This document shows positions 21,703 to 30,093 of a stretch of 33,770 bases of DNA, piece by piece. The notes beneath the pieces were generated by a model that saw nothing but the letters and a program-made list of their open reading frames with translations, searched no databases and was not told where the DNA came from. Source of the stretch: Streptomyces mayonensis (GTDB lineage: Bacteria; Actinomycetota; Actinomycetes; Streptomycetales; Streptomycetaceae); NCBI RefSeq assembly GCF_018982965.1, contig NZ_JACBYP010000088.1:1-33770 (forward strand), written 5' to 3'. Positions within the stretch are counted from its first letter, which is position 1. Every line of letters starts with the position of its first letter. The translations under genes and the position numbers were made by a program.

Positions 21703-21795
21703 CGGGCGTGTTCCCGGTGGGTTGCTCGGACGTGTTCCCGCGGGTCGTTCGGACGTGTTCCCGCGGGTCGTTCGGACGTGTTGCGGCGGGTTGCC
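21703..21795. repeat. Four-unit 23-bp tandem repeat
   Basis: Units of 23-24 bp begin at 21703, 21727, 21750 and 21773. The middle two are identical (CGGACGTGTTCCCGCGGGTC plus GTT) and the outer two are diverged. The array lies between the transporter stop and the methyltransferase promoter. No gene is seen there. Confidence 0.85.
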
Positions 21796-21839
21796 CCGGG
21801 GGCCGGTGCCGGGCGGGGGAGGGGCGCGGTCCGGCCGGG

Positions 21840-23186
21840 CTAGTGGGACGGAGGGGAGCCCGGGAGGGGGCGGCCCGCGCTTTCCGTCATGTACCAGACC
21901 GCCACGCCGCCGATCACCGCCGCGGCCATCATGTAGTACGCGGGCATCATCATGTTCCCCGTCGCCCCGATCAGTGCCGTCACCACCAGCGGCGTCGTCC
22001 CGCCGAAGAGGGACACGGAGACGTTGAAGCCGATCGACAGGGAGCCGTAGCGCACCCGGGTCGGGAACAGGGCCGGCAGCGCGGACGGCATCGACGCCGT
22101 GAAGCAGACCAGGAGCAGGCCAAGGGCCGCCAGGCCGAGCCCCACGGCCCACAGGCTGCCCTCGCGGATCAGCAGCAGGGCCGGGACGGACAGCAGCAGG
22201 AAGCCCGCGCAGCCCGCCGCGATCACCGGCCGCCGTCCGATCCGGTCGGTCAGCGCGCCCGCGAACGGTTGGACGGCCATCATCAGCGCCATCACGGCCA
22301 GCACCACGAGCAGCCCGTGCGTCTCGTCGTACTCCAGCTCGCTCGTCAGGTAGCTCGGCATGTACGACAGCAGCATGTAGTCGGTGACGTTGAAGACCAG
22401 CACCAGGCCGACGCAGAGCAGCAGCGCCCGCCACTGCCCGGTCACCATCTCCTTCAGCGGCACCTTCGGCCGGCTCGTCTCCGCCTTCTCCAGCTCCGCC
22501 GCGAAGGCCGGGGTCTCCTCGAGCCGCATCCGCAGGTACAGGCCGATGATGCCCATCGGCCCCGCGATCAGGAACGGGATGCGCCAGCCCCAGGACGTCA
22601 GGTCGCCGTCCGACAGCAGCGCCGTCATCAGGGTCACGAGCCCCGCCCCGCCGATGTACCCGGCGAGCGTGCCGAACTCCAGCCAGCTGCCGAGGAACCC
22701 GCGCCGCCTGTCCGGCGCGTACTCGGCGATGAAGGTGGACGCGCCGGCGTACTCGCCGCCGGTCGAGAAGCCCTGCACCAGCCGTGCGACCAGCAGCAGC
22801 ACCGGCGCCCACACGCCGATCGTCGCGTAGGAGGGGATGAGGCCGATGGCGAAGGTGCCGGCCGCCATCATGATCATGGTGAGGGCGAGGATCTTCTGCC
22901 GTCCCACCCGGTCGCCCAGCGGCCCGAAGACCGCGCCGCCCAGCGGCCGGACCAGGAACGCCGCCGCGAAGGCGCCGAAGGTGGAGAGCAGTTGTGCCGT
23001 CGGGTTGCCCGACGGGAAGAAGACCTTGCCCAGCGTCACCGCGATGTAGCTGTAGACGCCGAAGTCGAACCATTCCATCGCGTTGCCGAGCGCCGCCGCC
23101 TTGACGGCACGCCTGACGAGTGCGGGATCGGTGACCGTGGGGCTCGCGGACCGGTGGGGACGGGCGGCGACGGTAGCGGCCGACAA
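21840..23186 (-). CDS. MFS transporter, metabolite:H+ symporter (ProP-like)
   Basis: This is a protein of about 448 residues with 12 predicted helices and signatures of the MHS branch of the major facilitator superfamily. These are AALGNAMEWFDFGVYSY in helix 1, RPLGGAVFGPLGDRVGRQKIL (the MFS G-x-x-x-D-R-x-G-R-(K/R) motif) and LVQGFSTGGEYAGASTFIAEYAPDRRRGFLGS. Closest relatives by motif are proline/betaine or dicarboxylate symporters such as ProP, KgtP and ShiA. The start is unsure: a TTG at 23186 is the only start-like codon in frame before helix 1, and no strong ribosome-binding site is visible. The 23-bp repeat follows the stop. Confidence 0.88.
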   Translation of the reverse strand: MSAATVAARPHRSASPTVTDPALVRRAVKAAALGNAMEWFDFGVYSYIAVTLGKVFFPSGNPTAQLLSTFGAFAAAFLVRPLGGAVFGPLGDRVGRQKILALTMIMMAAGTFAIGLIPSYATIGVWAPVLLLVARLVQGFSTGGEYAGASTFIAEYAPDRRRGFLGSWLEFGTLAGYIGGAGLVTLMTALLSDGDLTSWGWRIPFLIAGPMGIIGLYLRMRLEETPAFAAELEKAETSRPKVPLKEMVTGQWRALLLCVGLVLVFNVTDYMLLSYMPSYLTSELEYDETHGLLVVLAVMALMMAVQPFAGALTDRIGRRPVIAAGCAGFLLLSVPALLLIREGSLWAVGLGLAALGLLLVCFTASMPSALPALFPTRVRYGSLSIGFNVSVSLFGGTTPLVVTALIGATGNMMMPAYYMMAAAVIGGVAVWYMTESAGRPLPGSPPSH

Positions 23187-23708
23187 AACTCTGCTCGCCT
23201 GCTTTCGACGGGGACGGGGACGCCCGGACCCGCACGGCGGCGCTGTCGCCGGGCCGGAAAGAGCCCGTGCGCTCGGTGCGACTCGGCGCGACGCGACGTG
23301 AGACGGCGTGCGCGGCGTGGTGCTCGGCCACGGGCAGAAAAGCGACCATAGGCGTTGATGCTCCGTTTACGCCCGGTATGCTGCTCGTTGCACACTGCAT
23401 CAAAATGCCGTGCACGCAGCGGACATCCGTTCGCCGAACGGTGTTCACCGCTCCACGACCTGTGATCCTTCTCGCTTCCGCGGGAGGCGGCCGCGTCGCC
23501 CGCGCACTATCGTCGTTCGGACAAAATGCGGGCGGCACTCAGGTTGAGTGGGGGTTGCCTGCGTCTCCTCCCGGGGGTGGTGCGAGCCTCATAGGGTTCG
23601 CCAGGAGCAGTACCGGAAGCGGTACGGGAGCAGTACGGCGACACACTGCGTGCACAGGGCGGCACGTACGGTATGCACGGTACGAACGGGGCGGGAGGCC
23701 GACGAGGC
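23187..23708. other. Divergent promoter region with palindrome
   Basis: This 522-bp region between divergent transporter and GT87-PAP2 genes contains no credible gene. It holds a perfect 15-bp palindrome CCGTTCG-C-CGAACGG (23427-23441). CAAAATGC motifs occur at 23401 and 23522. A set of GTAC-centred repeats (AGTACCGGAAGCGGTACG and similar) spans about 23610-23690. The ribosome-binding site GGGAGG for the downstream gene is near 23694. Confidence 0.55.
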
Positions 23709-25811
23709 GTGGCGAATGCGGAGCACAGTGGGCGACCGGCGGAGTCCTTCGGAGCGTCGGCCGCCGACGCGACCAGAGCACGGCTGCGCGTCGCGCGCCT
23801 CGGCCTGTGGCTGGTCGCGGCGGTGCTCACCGCGCGTCAGCTCGCCACGGTCCTCGGCACCCCGCGCGGGGAACGCCTGACGGACCTGGAGACCTGGGTC
23901 GGCGAGCACGGCGTCCTGCACGTCGAGGGGTCGCTGTACGAGTCGACGCAGTTCACCGGCACGCCGTTCGTCGGGCTCGTGCTCAAACCCTTCACCCGCG
24001 CCGCCGAGCAGGCCCTCGGCTGGGGCTGGACGTTCGGCTCGCTGCTGCTGGTCGTCGCCCTCGGCCTGGTCGCGGCCCGCGCCCTGCCCCAGCCGGTCGG
24101 ACGCCGTACGGCGCTCCTCGCGGCGCCCGTGGCCGTCAGCCTGCTGATGCTGTCGCTGCCGGTGCGCAACGCCCTCTGGCTCGGCCAGACCAGCATCATC
24201 CCCGTCCTCCTCGTCCTGCTGGGCTGCTTCGCCGTACGCGGCGCGCACGGCGACCGCGTCGGCGGCGTGCTGATCGGCGTCGCCGCCGCCTTCCAGCCGA
24301 CCGTCCTGCTGTTCGTGCCGCTGCTGTGGTTCACCGACCGCAGACGGGCCGCCGTGTCGACGGGGGTCACGTTCGCCGCCTGCACCGCCATCGCCTGGGT
24401 GGCGATGGCGCAGGACTCGTACACGTACTGGGTGCACCACCTGGCCGGCGTGGGCCTGGGCGGCGAGGCCGACGACCTCGCCAACCAGTCGCTGCACGGC
24501 GCCCTGCTCCGCCTCGGCCTCTCCGGGCCGCTGGAGATCGCCCTCTTCCTCGCCCTCGGCGCGGCCGTCGCCGTCCTCGCGCTGCGCCGCGCGGTGCGCT
24601 ACGCCCGCGACGGCCAGCTGCTGCTCGCCGTCGCCGTCACCGGCTGCGCGGCCGTCGTCGTCTCCCCGGCCACCTGGCAGCACCAGCTGCTGTGGGTCCT
24701 GCCCGCGGTCGTCGGCCGGGTCGGCAAGAAGGCCTCCGACCGGTACGTGTGGCCGGTCGCCGTCGTCCTGGTGATGACGCTGCCCGCCAAGATGATGCTG
24801 CCGAACATGGCCGCGCTGTACCCGCTCCGCGACAACGTCGTCCTGCTCGCGGCCCTCGCCGCCGCCGTCGCCGTGCCCTTCCTGCCGCGCACCTCGCCGT
24901 ACTTCGACAGCCCGCTGCCTACGAGCTACGCGCCGCCGGTGCCCACCCGCTTCAAGCACGTCCCGCTGCTGCCGTTCCTGCGCAGGGTCCTCACCCGCCC
25001 CAACCTCCTCCTGGAGCTTCTCCTCATCCGGGTCACCTACGCCGCCTACTCCCAGGTCCGCCTCGCGGCGACCGGCGGCAGCAACTCGGCGGGCCGGGCG
25101 CGGGCCGAGGACCACGGGTGGCAGATCCTCGACATCGAGCGCTTCCTGCACCTCGACATCGAGCACGCGATCAACCACGCGGTGGTCAAGGTCGGCTGGC
25201 TGCGGGACTTCTTCGACTTCTACTACACGTCGTTCCACTTCGTCGTCCCGCTCGCGGTCCTCGGCGTCCTGTACTGGCGCCGCCCCGTCGACTACCGCTG
25301 GGCCCGCGCCTCCCTGGGCTTCGCCACGCTGCTCGCCCTGGTCGGCTTCTGGCTCTACCCGCTGGCGCCGCCGCGGCTGATGCCGGGGCTCGGCATCATC
25401 GACACGGTGCACGGGGTGCAGGACTTCACGAAGCCGGACTACGGCACGCTGACGCACCTGACCAACCAGTACGCGGCGATGCCGTCGCTGCACTTCGGCT
25501 GGTCCCTGTGGTGCGGGGTGGCGATCGCGATCATCGCGCCGAAGATGTGGATGAAGGCCCTGGGCCTGCTCCATCCCCTCTTCACGGTGTCGGCGATCGT
25601 GGCGACCGGCAACCACTGGATCCTGGACGCGGTCGGCGGCGCGGCGGTGGTCGCGGCGGGCTTCGGCCTGACGTACCTGTTCCAGGGACCGAGGGCGAGG
25701 ACAGCGACGGCTGCGGCGACGGCTCCCGTGCCCGCCGCTCAAGAGTCCGAGCAGCCGCAGGACCTCAGCAGCGATCCCCCGGCCCCGGCGAAGGACCGTA
25801 CCGCGAGCTGA
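23709..25811 (+). CDS. GT87 mannosyltransferase-PAP2 phosphatase fusion
   Basis: This is a membrane protein of about 700 residues with two modules. The first (about 30-400) is GT-C fold and GT87-like: many hydrophobic helices and the segment RNALWLGQTSIIPVLLVLL, which is the G-(Q/N) loop of polyprenol-phosphate-dependent alpha-mannosyltransferases. The second (about 425-665) is a PAP2 domain of the inositol-phosphorylceramide-synthase type, with MPSLHFGW (591-598) and GNHWILD (634-640) as motifs C2 and C3. A hydrophilic tail follows. The GTG at 23709 follows GGGAGG and suits better than the upstream ATG. The fusion fits lipid-linked glycan or phospholipid headgroup chemistry in the membrane. 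Its 3' end overlaps the next gene by 47 bp, tail to tail. Confidence 0.85.
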   Translation: MANAEHSGRPAESFGASAADATRARLRVARLGLWLVAAVLTARQLATVLGTPRGERLTDLETWVGEHGVLHVEGSLYESTQFTGTPFVGLVLKPFTRAAEQALGWGWTFGSLLLVVALGLVAARALPQPVGRRTALLAAPVAVSLLMLSLPVRNALWLGQTSIIPVLLVLLGCFAVRGAHGDRVGGVLIGVAAAFQPTVLLFVPLLWFTDRRRAAVSTGVTFAACTAIAWVAMAQDSYTYWVHHLAGVGLGGEADDLANQSLHGALLRLGLSGPLEIALFLALGAAVAVLALRRAVRYARDGQLLLAVAVTGCAAVVVSPATWQHQLLWVLPAVVGRVGKKASDRYVWPVAVVLVMTLPAKMMLPNMAALYPLRDNVVLLAALAAAVAVPFLPRTSPYFDSPLPTSYAPPVPTRFKHVPLLPFLRRVLTRPNLLLELLLIRVTYAAYSQVRLAATGGSNSAGRARAEDHGWQILDIERFLHLDIEHAINHAVVKVGWLRDFFDFYYTSFHFVVPLAVLGVLYWRRPVDYRWARASLGFATLLALVGFWLYPLAPPRLMPGLGIIDTVHGVQDFTKPDYGTLTHLTNQYAAMPSLHFGWSLWCGVAIAIIAPKMWMKALGLLHPLFTVSAIVATGNHWILDAVGGAAVVAAGFGLTYLFQGPRARTATAAATAPVPAAQESEQPQDLSSDPPAPAKDRTAS

Positions 25812-27420
25812 GCCGGTACTCGCCCGGCGCCGGGGCGGTCAGCCGCGTGAACTCCCCGTCCCGCGCCAGGCACCCGCCGTCGCTGCGCAGCCACGGCGAC
25901 CAGGCGACCCGCACGGTCACGTCGCCGGGCCGGTCCACCCGCAGCACCAGGTCGGCGCCGGTCGCGGTCATGACGGTGCCGGGTGCGGAGACGAGCGGTA
26001 CGGCGTCCCGCACCCGGTAGACCCGCCAGTGCGGGTCCTGCCAGACGGGCTCCAGCCACTCCGGCCGCTGCTTCGGATCCCGTACGAGCGCCGCCTCGGC
26101 CTCGGCGGGCCCGTCCGGCTTGCCCAGCGGAAGGACGACGAACCCGACCGCCCAGCGGTCCAGCCACTCCCGGTAGGCGGCCGCCGAGAAGGATCCGTCG
26201 TAGAAGAGGCGGGCGCGTTCCACGTCGAGCTGCCGGTTCCAGCCGCGGGCCAGGTTGACGTGCGGGGCGAGCCGGGCGGCCTCGCGGTGATTGCGGGCCG
26301 GCACCACCTCCACCCGCCCACGGTCGGCGCCGAGCCCGTCCAGGGCCCGTACCACGCCGTCGGTCTCGGCTGCCCAGGCCGGCACGACGGTGGAGACGCG
26401 CAGATCGTCGACGGTCTTCTTCCCCACCCACCCGACGGAGTAGACGACGGCGACGGCCAGCAACCCCGACAGCAGCCGCCGGGATCGCGCCGCCGTGAGC
26501 GCGGGCGGTGCACTGAGCAGCGCCGCCAGCAGCACGGCGGGCGCGAACAGCTCCGCGAACCGCTCCACGTTCGTGCCGACCGGCGAGGCGACGAGATACG
26601 TCAGTACGGTCCCGGCCGCGTAGACGGCCCCGCTCCACCGGGCCACCCGCCAGGTACGCGGGGCCAGCACGGTGACGGCGAGACCGAGCACGACCGGCGG
26701 CCATATTCGGGCCCCCGGCATCGGCTGCTCCCCGGTGAAGGGGAACAGCAGCGTCGTCAGCCCGACCACGGCCGCCGGGGGTATGAGCAGCACGAGCGCC
26801 CGCCGCCAGTCCCGTACGAGCAGGAACGCGGCCCCCACGACGGCCAGGAACAGCCCGGCCACCGGCGACGCCAGGGTGGCGAGGGCGGCGTACCCGGCGG
26901 CGAGGTACAGCCGCCGCTCCCGCACCAGCGGCACACAGGCGGCCAGCGCGAAGGCGACCCCGAGGGCGAAGGTGGTCCGGCCCGAGGCGACGTCGCACCA
27001 CAGGGCGAGCGAGGCGAGCAGCGCGGGCCACAGCGGCCGGCGCACCCCGGCCCGCACGAACAGCACGGCGGCCAGCCAGGAGGCGGCGAGCCCGGACACG
27101 ACCGTGACCGTCCGCACGCCGAGCAGGGCCATCAAGTACGGCGAGATGACGCTGTAGTTGGCGGTGTGCATCCCGCCGTACCAGAACAGCCCGTACGCCG
27201 AACCCCCGTGCCGCGACGCGAAGTCGGCCCACGCCTGCTGCGCCGCGAGGTCCCCGCCACCGGTGGCGAGAAACGCCCACCACACCGCGTACAGCGGGAT
27301 GGTGGGCAGCGTGGCGAGCAACGGCACTCGGTAGCGGCGCCCGAAGTCGCGCAGGGCTTCACCCGCGCGTCTGTCCTGACGCCCTTCGGACCGGGTGGGT
27401 ATGAGTTCGGCAGGGACCAC
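25765..27420 (-). CDS. Polytopic membrane protein, GT-C-like
   Basis: This is a 551-residue protein. About ten hydrophobic segments cover residues 30-340. They are followed by an extracytoplasmic domain (about 340-530) with DPHWRVYRVRDAVPLV and DLVLRVDRPGDVTVRVAWSPWL. The layout (membrane region with an early acidic loop, then a soluble beta-rich C-terminus) is that of GT-C glycosyltransferase-like or 6-pyruvoyl-tetrahydropterin synthase-related membrane proteins seen in actinobacteria. I cannot name the reaction. GGAAAG lies 7 bases before GTG 27420. Tail-to-tail overlap with the GT87-PAP2 gene suggests a stable gene pair, but they are on opposite strands. Confidence 0.75.
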   Translation of the reverse strand: MVPAELIPTRSEGRQDRRAGEALRDFGRRYRVPLLATLPTIPLYAVWWAFLATGGGDLAAQQAWADFASRHGGSAYGLFWYGGMHTANYSVISPYLMALLGVRTVTVVSGLAASWLAAVLFVRAGVRRPLWPALLASLALWCDVASGRTTFALGVAFALAACVPLVRERRLYLAAGYAALATLASPVAGLFLAVVGAAFLLVRDWRRALVLLIPPAAVVGLTTLLFPFTGEQPMPGARIWPPVVLGLAVTVLAPRTWRVARWSGAVYAAGTVLTYLVASPVGTNVERFAELFAPAVLLAALLSAPPALTAARSRRLLSGLLAVAVVYSVGWVGKKTVDDLRVSTVVPAWAAETDGVVRALDGLGADRGRVEVVPARNHREAARLAPHVNLARGWNRQLDVERARLFYDGSFSAAAYREWLDRWAVGFVVLPLGKPDGPAEAEAALVRDPKQRPEWLEPVWQDPHWRVYRVRDAVPLVSAPGTVMTATGADLVLRVDRPGDVTVRVAWSPWLRSDGGCLARDGEFTRLTAPAPGEYRLSSRYGPSPGPGDRC

Positions 27421-27515
27421 GGTCGGGCTTTCCGTTCGGCGTCATCGGGGTGCACAGCGAGGGCACAGGCGAAGACGATAATCCGAACAGAAACGTTGAC
27501 CTGGACCGGGCCTGA

Positions 27516-27794
27516 TCATTCAGACATGGCGGCCCAGCCGACGAACGTGACGAAGGCAGCGGGCGCGACCGTGAGGACCGGGCCCGCCGGGGTCTTGGAG
27601 TCGCGCAGGGCGACGGTGGCGTGCGGCGTCAGCTCGGCGAACTCGACGCAGTTTCCGCCCTGGTCGCTGCTGTACGACGACTTGCGCCAGGCCAGCAGGC
27701 CGAGCGGCGCGCACTCCAGGCACTCGCCGCCCTGGTCGCCGCTGTAACTGGACTTACGCCACTGGATCGTCGTCGGTATCGCCTTGCTCTCCAT
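27516..27794 (-). CDS. DUF397 protein with duplicated motif
   Basis: This is a 92-residue protein carrying the DUF397 motif twice: WRKSSYSGDQGGECLE (12-27) and WRKSSYSSDQGGNCVEFA (36-53). A single ALRDSK-P-GP.L...A.....F end follows (62-86), as normal for the family. Typical DUF397 proteins have about 60-70 residues and one copy, so this one has an internal duplication of the N-terminal half. They pair with WhiJ-type regulators and are thought to modulate them. AGGAG precedes the ATG. It overlaps the regulator gene by 41 bp. Confidence 0.9.
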   Translation of the reverse strand: MESKAIPTTIQWRKSSYSGDQGGECLECAPLGLLAWRKSSYSSDQGGNCVEFAELTPHATVALRDSKTPAGPVLTVAPAAFVTFVGWAAMSE

Positions 27795-28602
27795 AGCGCT
27801 CCTCCATCGTCTGGCGGATCAACGCCGCCGAGTCCTTGAGGGAGAGAGCGGCGGCCCGGAGGTGATCGTAACGGAGCGAACAGTCCGCGACGGTCTCCGG
27901 GTTGGCGGCCGGATGCCCGGCGTCGTACCCCTCCGTGTAGACGATGGCTGGGTCCTGCGCGAAGCGGAAGAGGGTGAATGAGCCTTGGAGTCCCGCGTGC
28001 GCGCCCACCGAGAACGGCAGCACCTGGACGTTGATCCGGGGGTCGTCCTCGAAGGACAACAGGTGGGCCAGTTGGCCGCGCATGACCCTCCGGCCGCCGA
28101 TCTCCTGACGCAGCGCTGCCTCGCTGAGCACCGTCCAGAAGACCGGTGGCTCCTGTTTCTCTAGGACGCGCTGGCGGGCGAGACGTACAGCGGTGCGGTC
28201 GTCGAGGTCGGTCGGGTCGAGCGCGCTCAGTACGGCCCGTACGTAGGGCTCGGTCTGAAGCAGGCCGTGGATCATCCGCGTCTGGAAGGTGCAGATCTCG
28301 GCAGCCCGTACCTCCAGCTCCGCCACCTGCTGGAACCAGGCCGGAAGCTGGCTGCGCATCACCAGATGGACCAGCCGGGACAGCAGCCCGCCCGTGCCCA
28401 GCGCGGCGTCGATCCGCTCGCTGAACTCCGGCGTGGGCAGCTTCCTCGCGGTCTCGATCTGGCCCACCAGTGAGCCGGTGTAGTTGACGATGTCGCCGAG
28501 TTGCCGCTGGGTGAGCCCGGCGGCCTCGCGGTGGCGGCGCAGCTCGAAACCGTAGTAGTCGAGGGGTGAGGCGCCGGGGTCGAGGACGTTGATGTGGGTC
28601 AT
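27754..28602 (-). CDS. WhiJ-like helix-turn-helix regulator (DUF5753)
   Basis: This is a 282-residue protein. Residues about 15-70 are an Xre-type helix-turn-helix (FELRRHREAAGLTQRQLGDI..YTGSLVGQIETARK). Residues 90-270 are the DUF5753 ligand/effector domain (ICTFQTRMIHGLLQTEPYVRAVL, ERQ-like ARQRVLEKQEPPVFWTVLSEAALR, INVQVLPFSVGAHAGLQGSFTLFRF). This is the standard partner of DUF397 in Streptomyces and controls development or antibiotic genes in whiJ and abaA. The ATG at 28602 follows AGAGAGGG; the frame is open further upstream but the extra 22 residues are not family-like. It is divergent from an RsbW-like gene. Confidence 0.9.
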   Translation of the reverse strand: MTHINVLDPGASPLDYYGFELRRHREAAGLTQRQLGDIVNYTGSLVGQIETARKLPTPEFSERIDAALGTGGLLSRLVHLVMRSQLPAWFQQVAELEVRAAEICTFQTRMIHGLLQTEPYVRAVLSALDPTDLDDRTAVRLARQRVLEKQEPPVFWTVLSEAALRQEIGGRRVMRGQLAHLLSFEDDPRINVQVLPFSVGAHAGLQGSFTLFRFAQDPAIVYTEGYDAGHPAANPETVADCSLRYDHLRAAALSLKDSAALIRQTMEERYGEQGDTDDDPVA

Positions 28603-28627
28603 GCGGAGAGCCCTCTCTCGCGCAACT

Positions 28628-28645
28628 CGGTCCACTACGGGACCG
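28628..28645. promoter_or_regulatory. Inverted repeat between regulator and ATPase
   Basis: CGGTCC-ACTACG-GGACCG is a perfect 6-bp inverted repeat in the 94-bp gap between the divergent genes. It would suit autoregulation by the WhiJ-like protein. The evidence is position and symmetry only. Confidence 0.3.
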
Positions 28646-28696
28646 GTTGTATCCGTTCGGTAGCCCACGGTAGTCGTCCGACGTCAGGCTCGTGCC

Positions 28697-29122
28697 GTGA
28701 ACGAATACTTTCCCCCGAACCTCCTGAGCCGCTGCCCGGACCAGTACCGGATGAGCTTCACGGCCGGTGCCCACTCGGCGCGGCACGTCCGGCGCATCGT
28801 CCGCGCCCACCTCGGCGAGTGGGGCCTCGACGAGCTGTCCGACGCGGTGGAACTCGGCGTGACCGAACTGCTGGCCAACGTCGTACGCCACGTCCCGGAC
28901 CGCCGCTGCACGCTGCTGTTGCTGCGGCAGGCGGACGGGGCGGGGGTGCGGGTGGAGGTGACGGACGGCAGCCCCCGGCTCCCCCTGCGGGCGGCGCGGG
29001 TGGGCGACGACTCGGAGTGCGGCCGGGGGCTGATGCTGCTGGACGCGGTGGCCGACAGGTGGGGTGCCGTGCCGGGGGTGGAGGGCGGCAAGACGGTGTG
29101 GTTCGAGTGCGGGACTCCTTGA
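28697..29122 (+). CDS. RsbW/SpoIIAB-like ATPase (putative anti-sigma kinase)
   Basis: This is a 141-residue HATPase_c protein. The N-box is ELGVTELLANVVRHV (helix with the Mg-binding Asn), followed by VTDGSPRLP (G1 box) and ECGRGLMLLDAVADRWG (G2 box with the GRGL lid). It contains only the GHKL domain of serine kinases that phosphorylate anti-anti-sigma factors. Family members beside WhiJ-DUF397 genes are part of the abaA-like regulatory set. A GTG at 28697 gives the full frame; an internal ATG at 28751 is possible. A sigma-factor partner is not seen here. Confidence 0.88.
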   Translation: MNEYFPPNLLSRCPDQYRMSFTAGAHSARHVRRIVRAHLGEWGLDELSDAVELGVTELLANVVRHVPDRRCTLLLLRQADGAGVRVEVTDGSPRLPLRAARVGDDSECGRGLMLLDAVADRWGAVPGVEGGKTVWFECGTP

Positions 29123-29149
29123 CGGCGCACCGTCCTCCTCCCCGCGTAT

Positions 29150-29443
29150 TCACCTGCCGCGGCGAAACCAGCGGCGTTTGCGTGGCGGCCTGGCCTCGTC
29201 GTCCGTGTCCGGCTCGTCGAACAGCAAGTACGTGACCGGGCCGGAGAGCTGGGAGGCGGTACCTGTCTCCGGGGCGGCGGTGACGAACACCAGCCGGTGT
29301 CCGCGGCCGGGTGACTGGATCGGTACGACACGGGTGCGCTGAAGCAGCCCGTCCTCACTGATCATCCCGTGCCGTTCGTAGAGACCGACCAGGACGAGAC
29401 CCATGCGCCGTTCCATGCGCGGCTGCCGCTCCGGCTCGGTCAC
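29150..29443 (-). CDS. Hypothetical small protein
   Basis: This is a 97-residue protein with a GTG start at 29443. It begins MTEPERQPRMERRMGLVLVGLYERHGMI, has a middle beta-rich part (HRLVFVTAAPETGTASQLSGPVTYLLFDEP) and ends in a strongly basic tail (RKRRWFRRGR). Codon use is chromosomal. It converges on the ATPase gene with a 27-bp gap. I do not recognise a family. The basic tail suggests nucleic acid or membrane contact. Confidence 0.55.
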   Translation of the reverse strand: MTEPERQPRMERRMGLVLVGLYERHGMISEDGLLQRTRVVPIQSPGRGHRLVFVTAAPETGTASQLSGPVTYLLFDEPDTDDEARPPRKRRWFRRGR

Positions 29444-29473
29444 ATCCGCTGCTGGACCAACAAGTGAAGCAAA

Positions 29474-29540
29474 AGCCCCAAGCCGTTCATCTGGCCCAGA
29501 CTCGATGAACCGTTGGCGAGGGCGTCTCGTTGTTGGGGCT
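29474..29540. repeat. Nested inverted repeats in accessory scar
   Basis: AGCCCCAA (29474-29481) pairs with TTGGGGCT (29533-29540). Inside, GTTCAT (29485-29490) pairs with ATGAAC (29505-29510), and the loop contains the palindrome CTGGCCCAG. The region is at the boundary where third-position GC drops. It may be an element end, an attachment site or an RNA hairpin. Confidence 0.45.
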
Positions 29541-29636
29541 GTGAAGCACGACAGCGGAACAACGAACAGTTACGGTACTGGCGGCGGGCAGGCGGCGGAG
29601 GAGCAGCGGGCCGCCGGGCCCAGTGATGTACGGCGG

Positions 29637-30089
29637 CAGCGCGTATCCGGTCACGCTCAGGTGCCTGCGCACCCAGTGGACCCGGCATACGACCTAACAA
29701 ACCCGGCTCACGCCCGGGCGAGCCCGACGTACGACCGAAGTAGGGATGCGGCGCGGCAGCAGCCGCCCGGGGAAGAGGCGATGTTCAGCGCAGTACCTGT
29801 GGACATCTCGACGCCTTACGACCCGACCCAACCGGTCCGACGAGGAACTCAACCAGTCCAGCCAGCCCCAGTGGCCCCACGGCAGGGGCCGACTTCGGCT
29901 CCTGGCTCGGAGAGGACAGGTGTCGCCCAGATTCTGCGCACGCAGGCGCAGATCCGTGCCAACGGGGCTAACTGGCCATCCCGTGAGACGAGACAACGCC
30001 TCCTGACGGTACCCGAAATCAGCATCCCTTCCCGCCAGGGGAACCAGGGGAACCAGGGGAACCAGGGGAAGAAGAGGGGTTCGCGCTGA
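29637..30089 (+). other. Degenerate open frame with GNQ repeat
   Basis: The frame ending at TGA 30087-30089 is open from 29403 but has no good start or ribosome-binding site. From about 29780 it reads MFSAVPVDISTPYDPTQPVRRG...AQILRTQAQIRANGANWPSRETRQRLLTVPEISIPSRQ and ends GNQGNQGNQGKKRGSR. Third-position GC is clearly lower than in neighbouring genes. It may be the tail of a transferred or decaying gene. I do not recognise the family. Confidence 0.3.
30035..30070. repeat. Four 9-bp units (CCAGGGGAA)
   Basis: Four exact copies of CCAGGGGAA lie in tandem from 30035 to 30070. In one frame they give a G-N-Q repeat just before the stop at 30087-30089. Confidence 0.9.
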
Positions 30090-30093
30090 CCCG

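Noticed and set aside
21703..21795. CRISPR array
   Set aside because: The 23-bp units are directly adjacent with no spacers, and no cas genes are nearby.
23589..25742. 717-residue minus-strand frame opposite the GT87-PAP2 gene
   Set aside because: It is a shadow frame rich in Arg, Gly, Gln and Asp, while the plus strand encodes clear membrane helices and PAP2 motifs.
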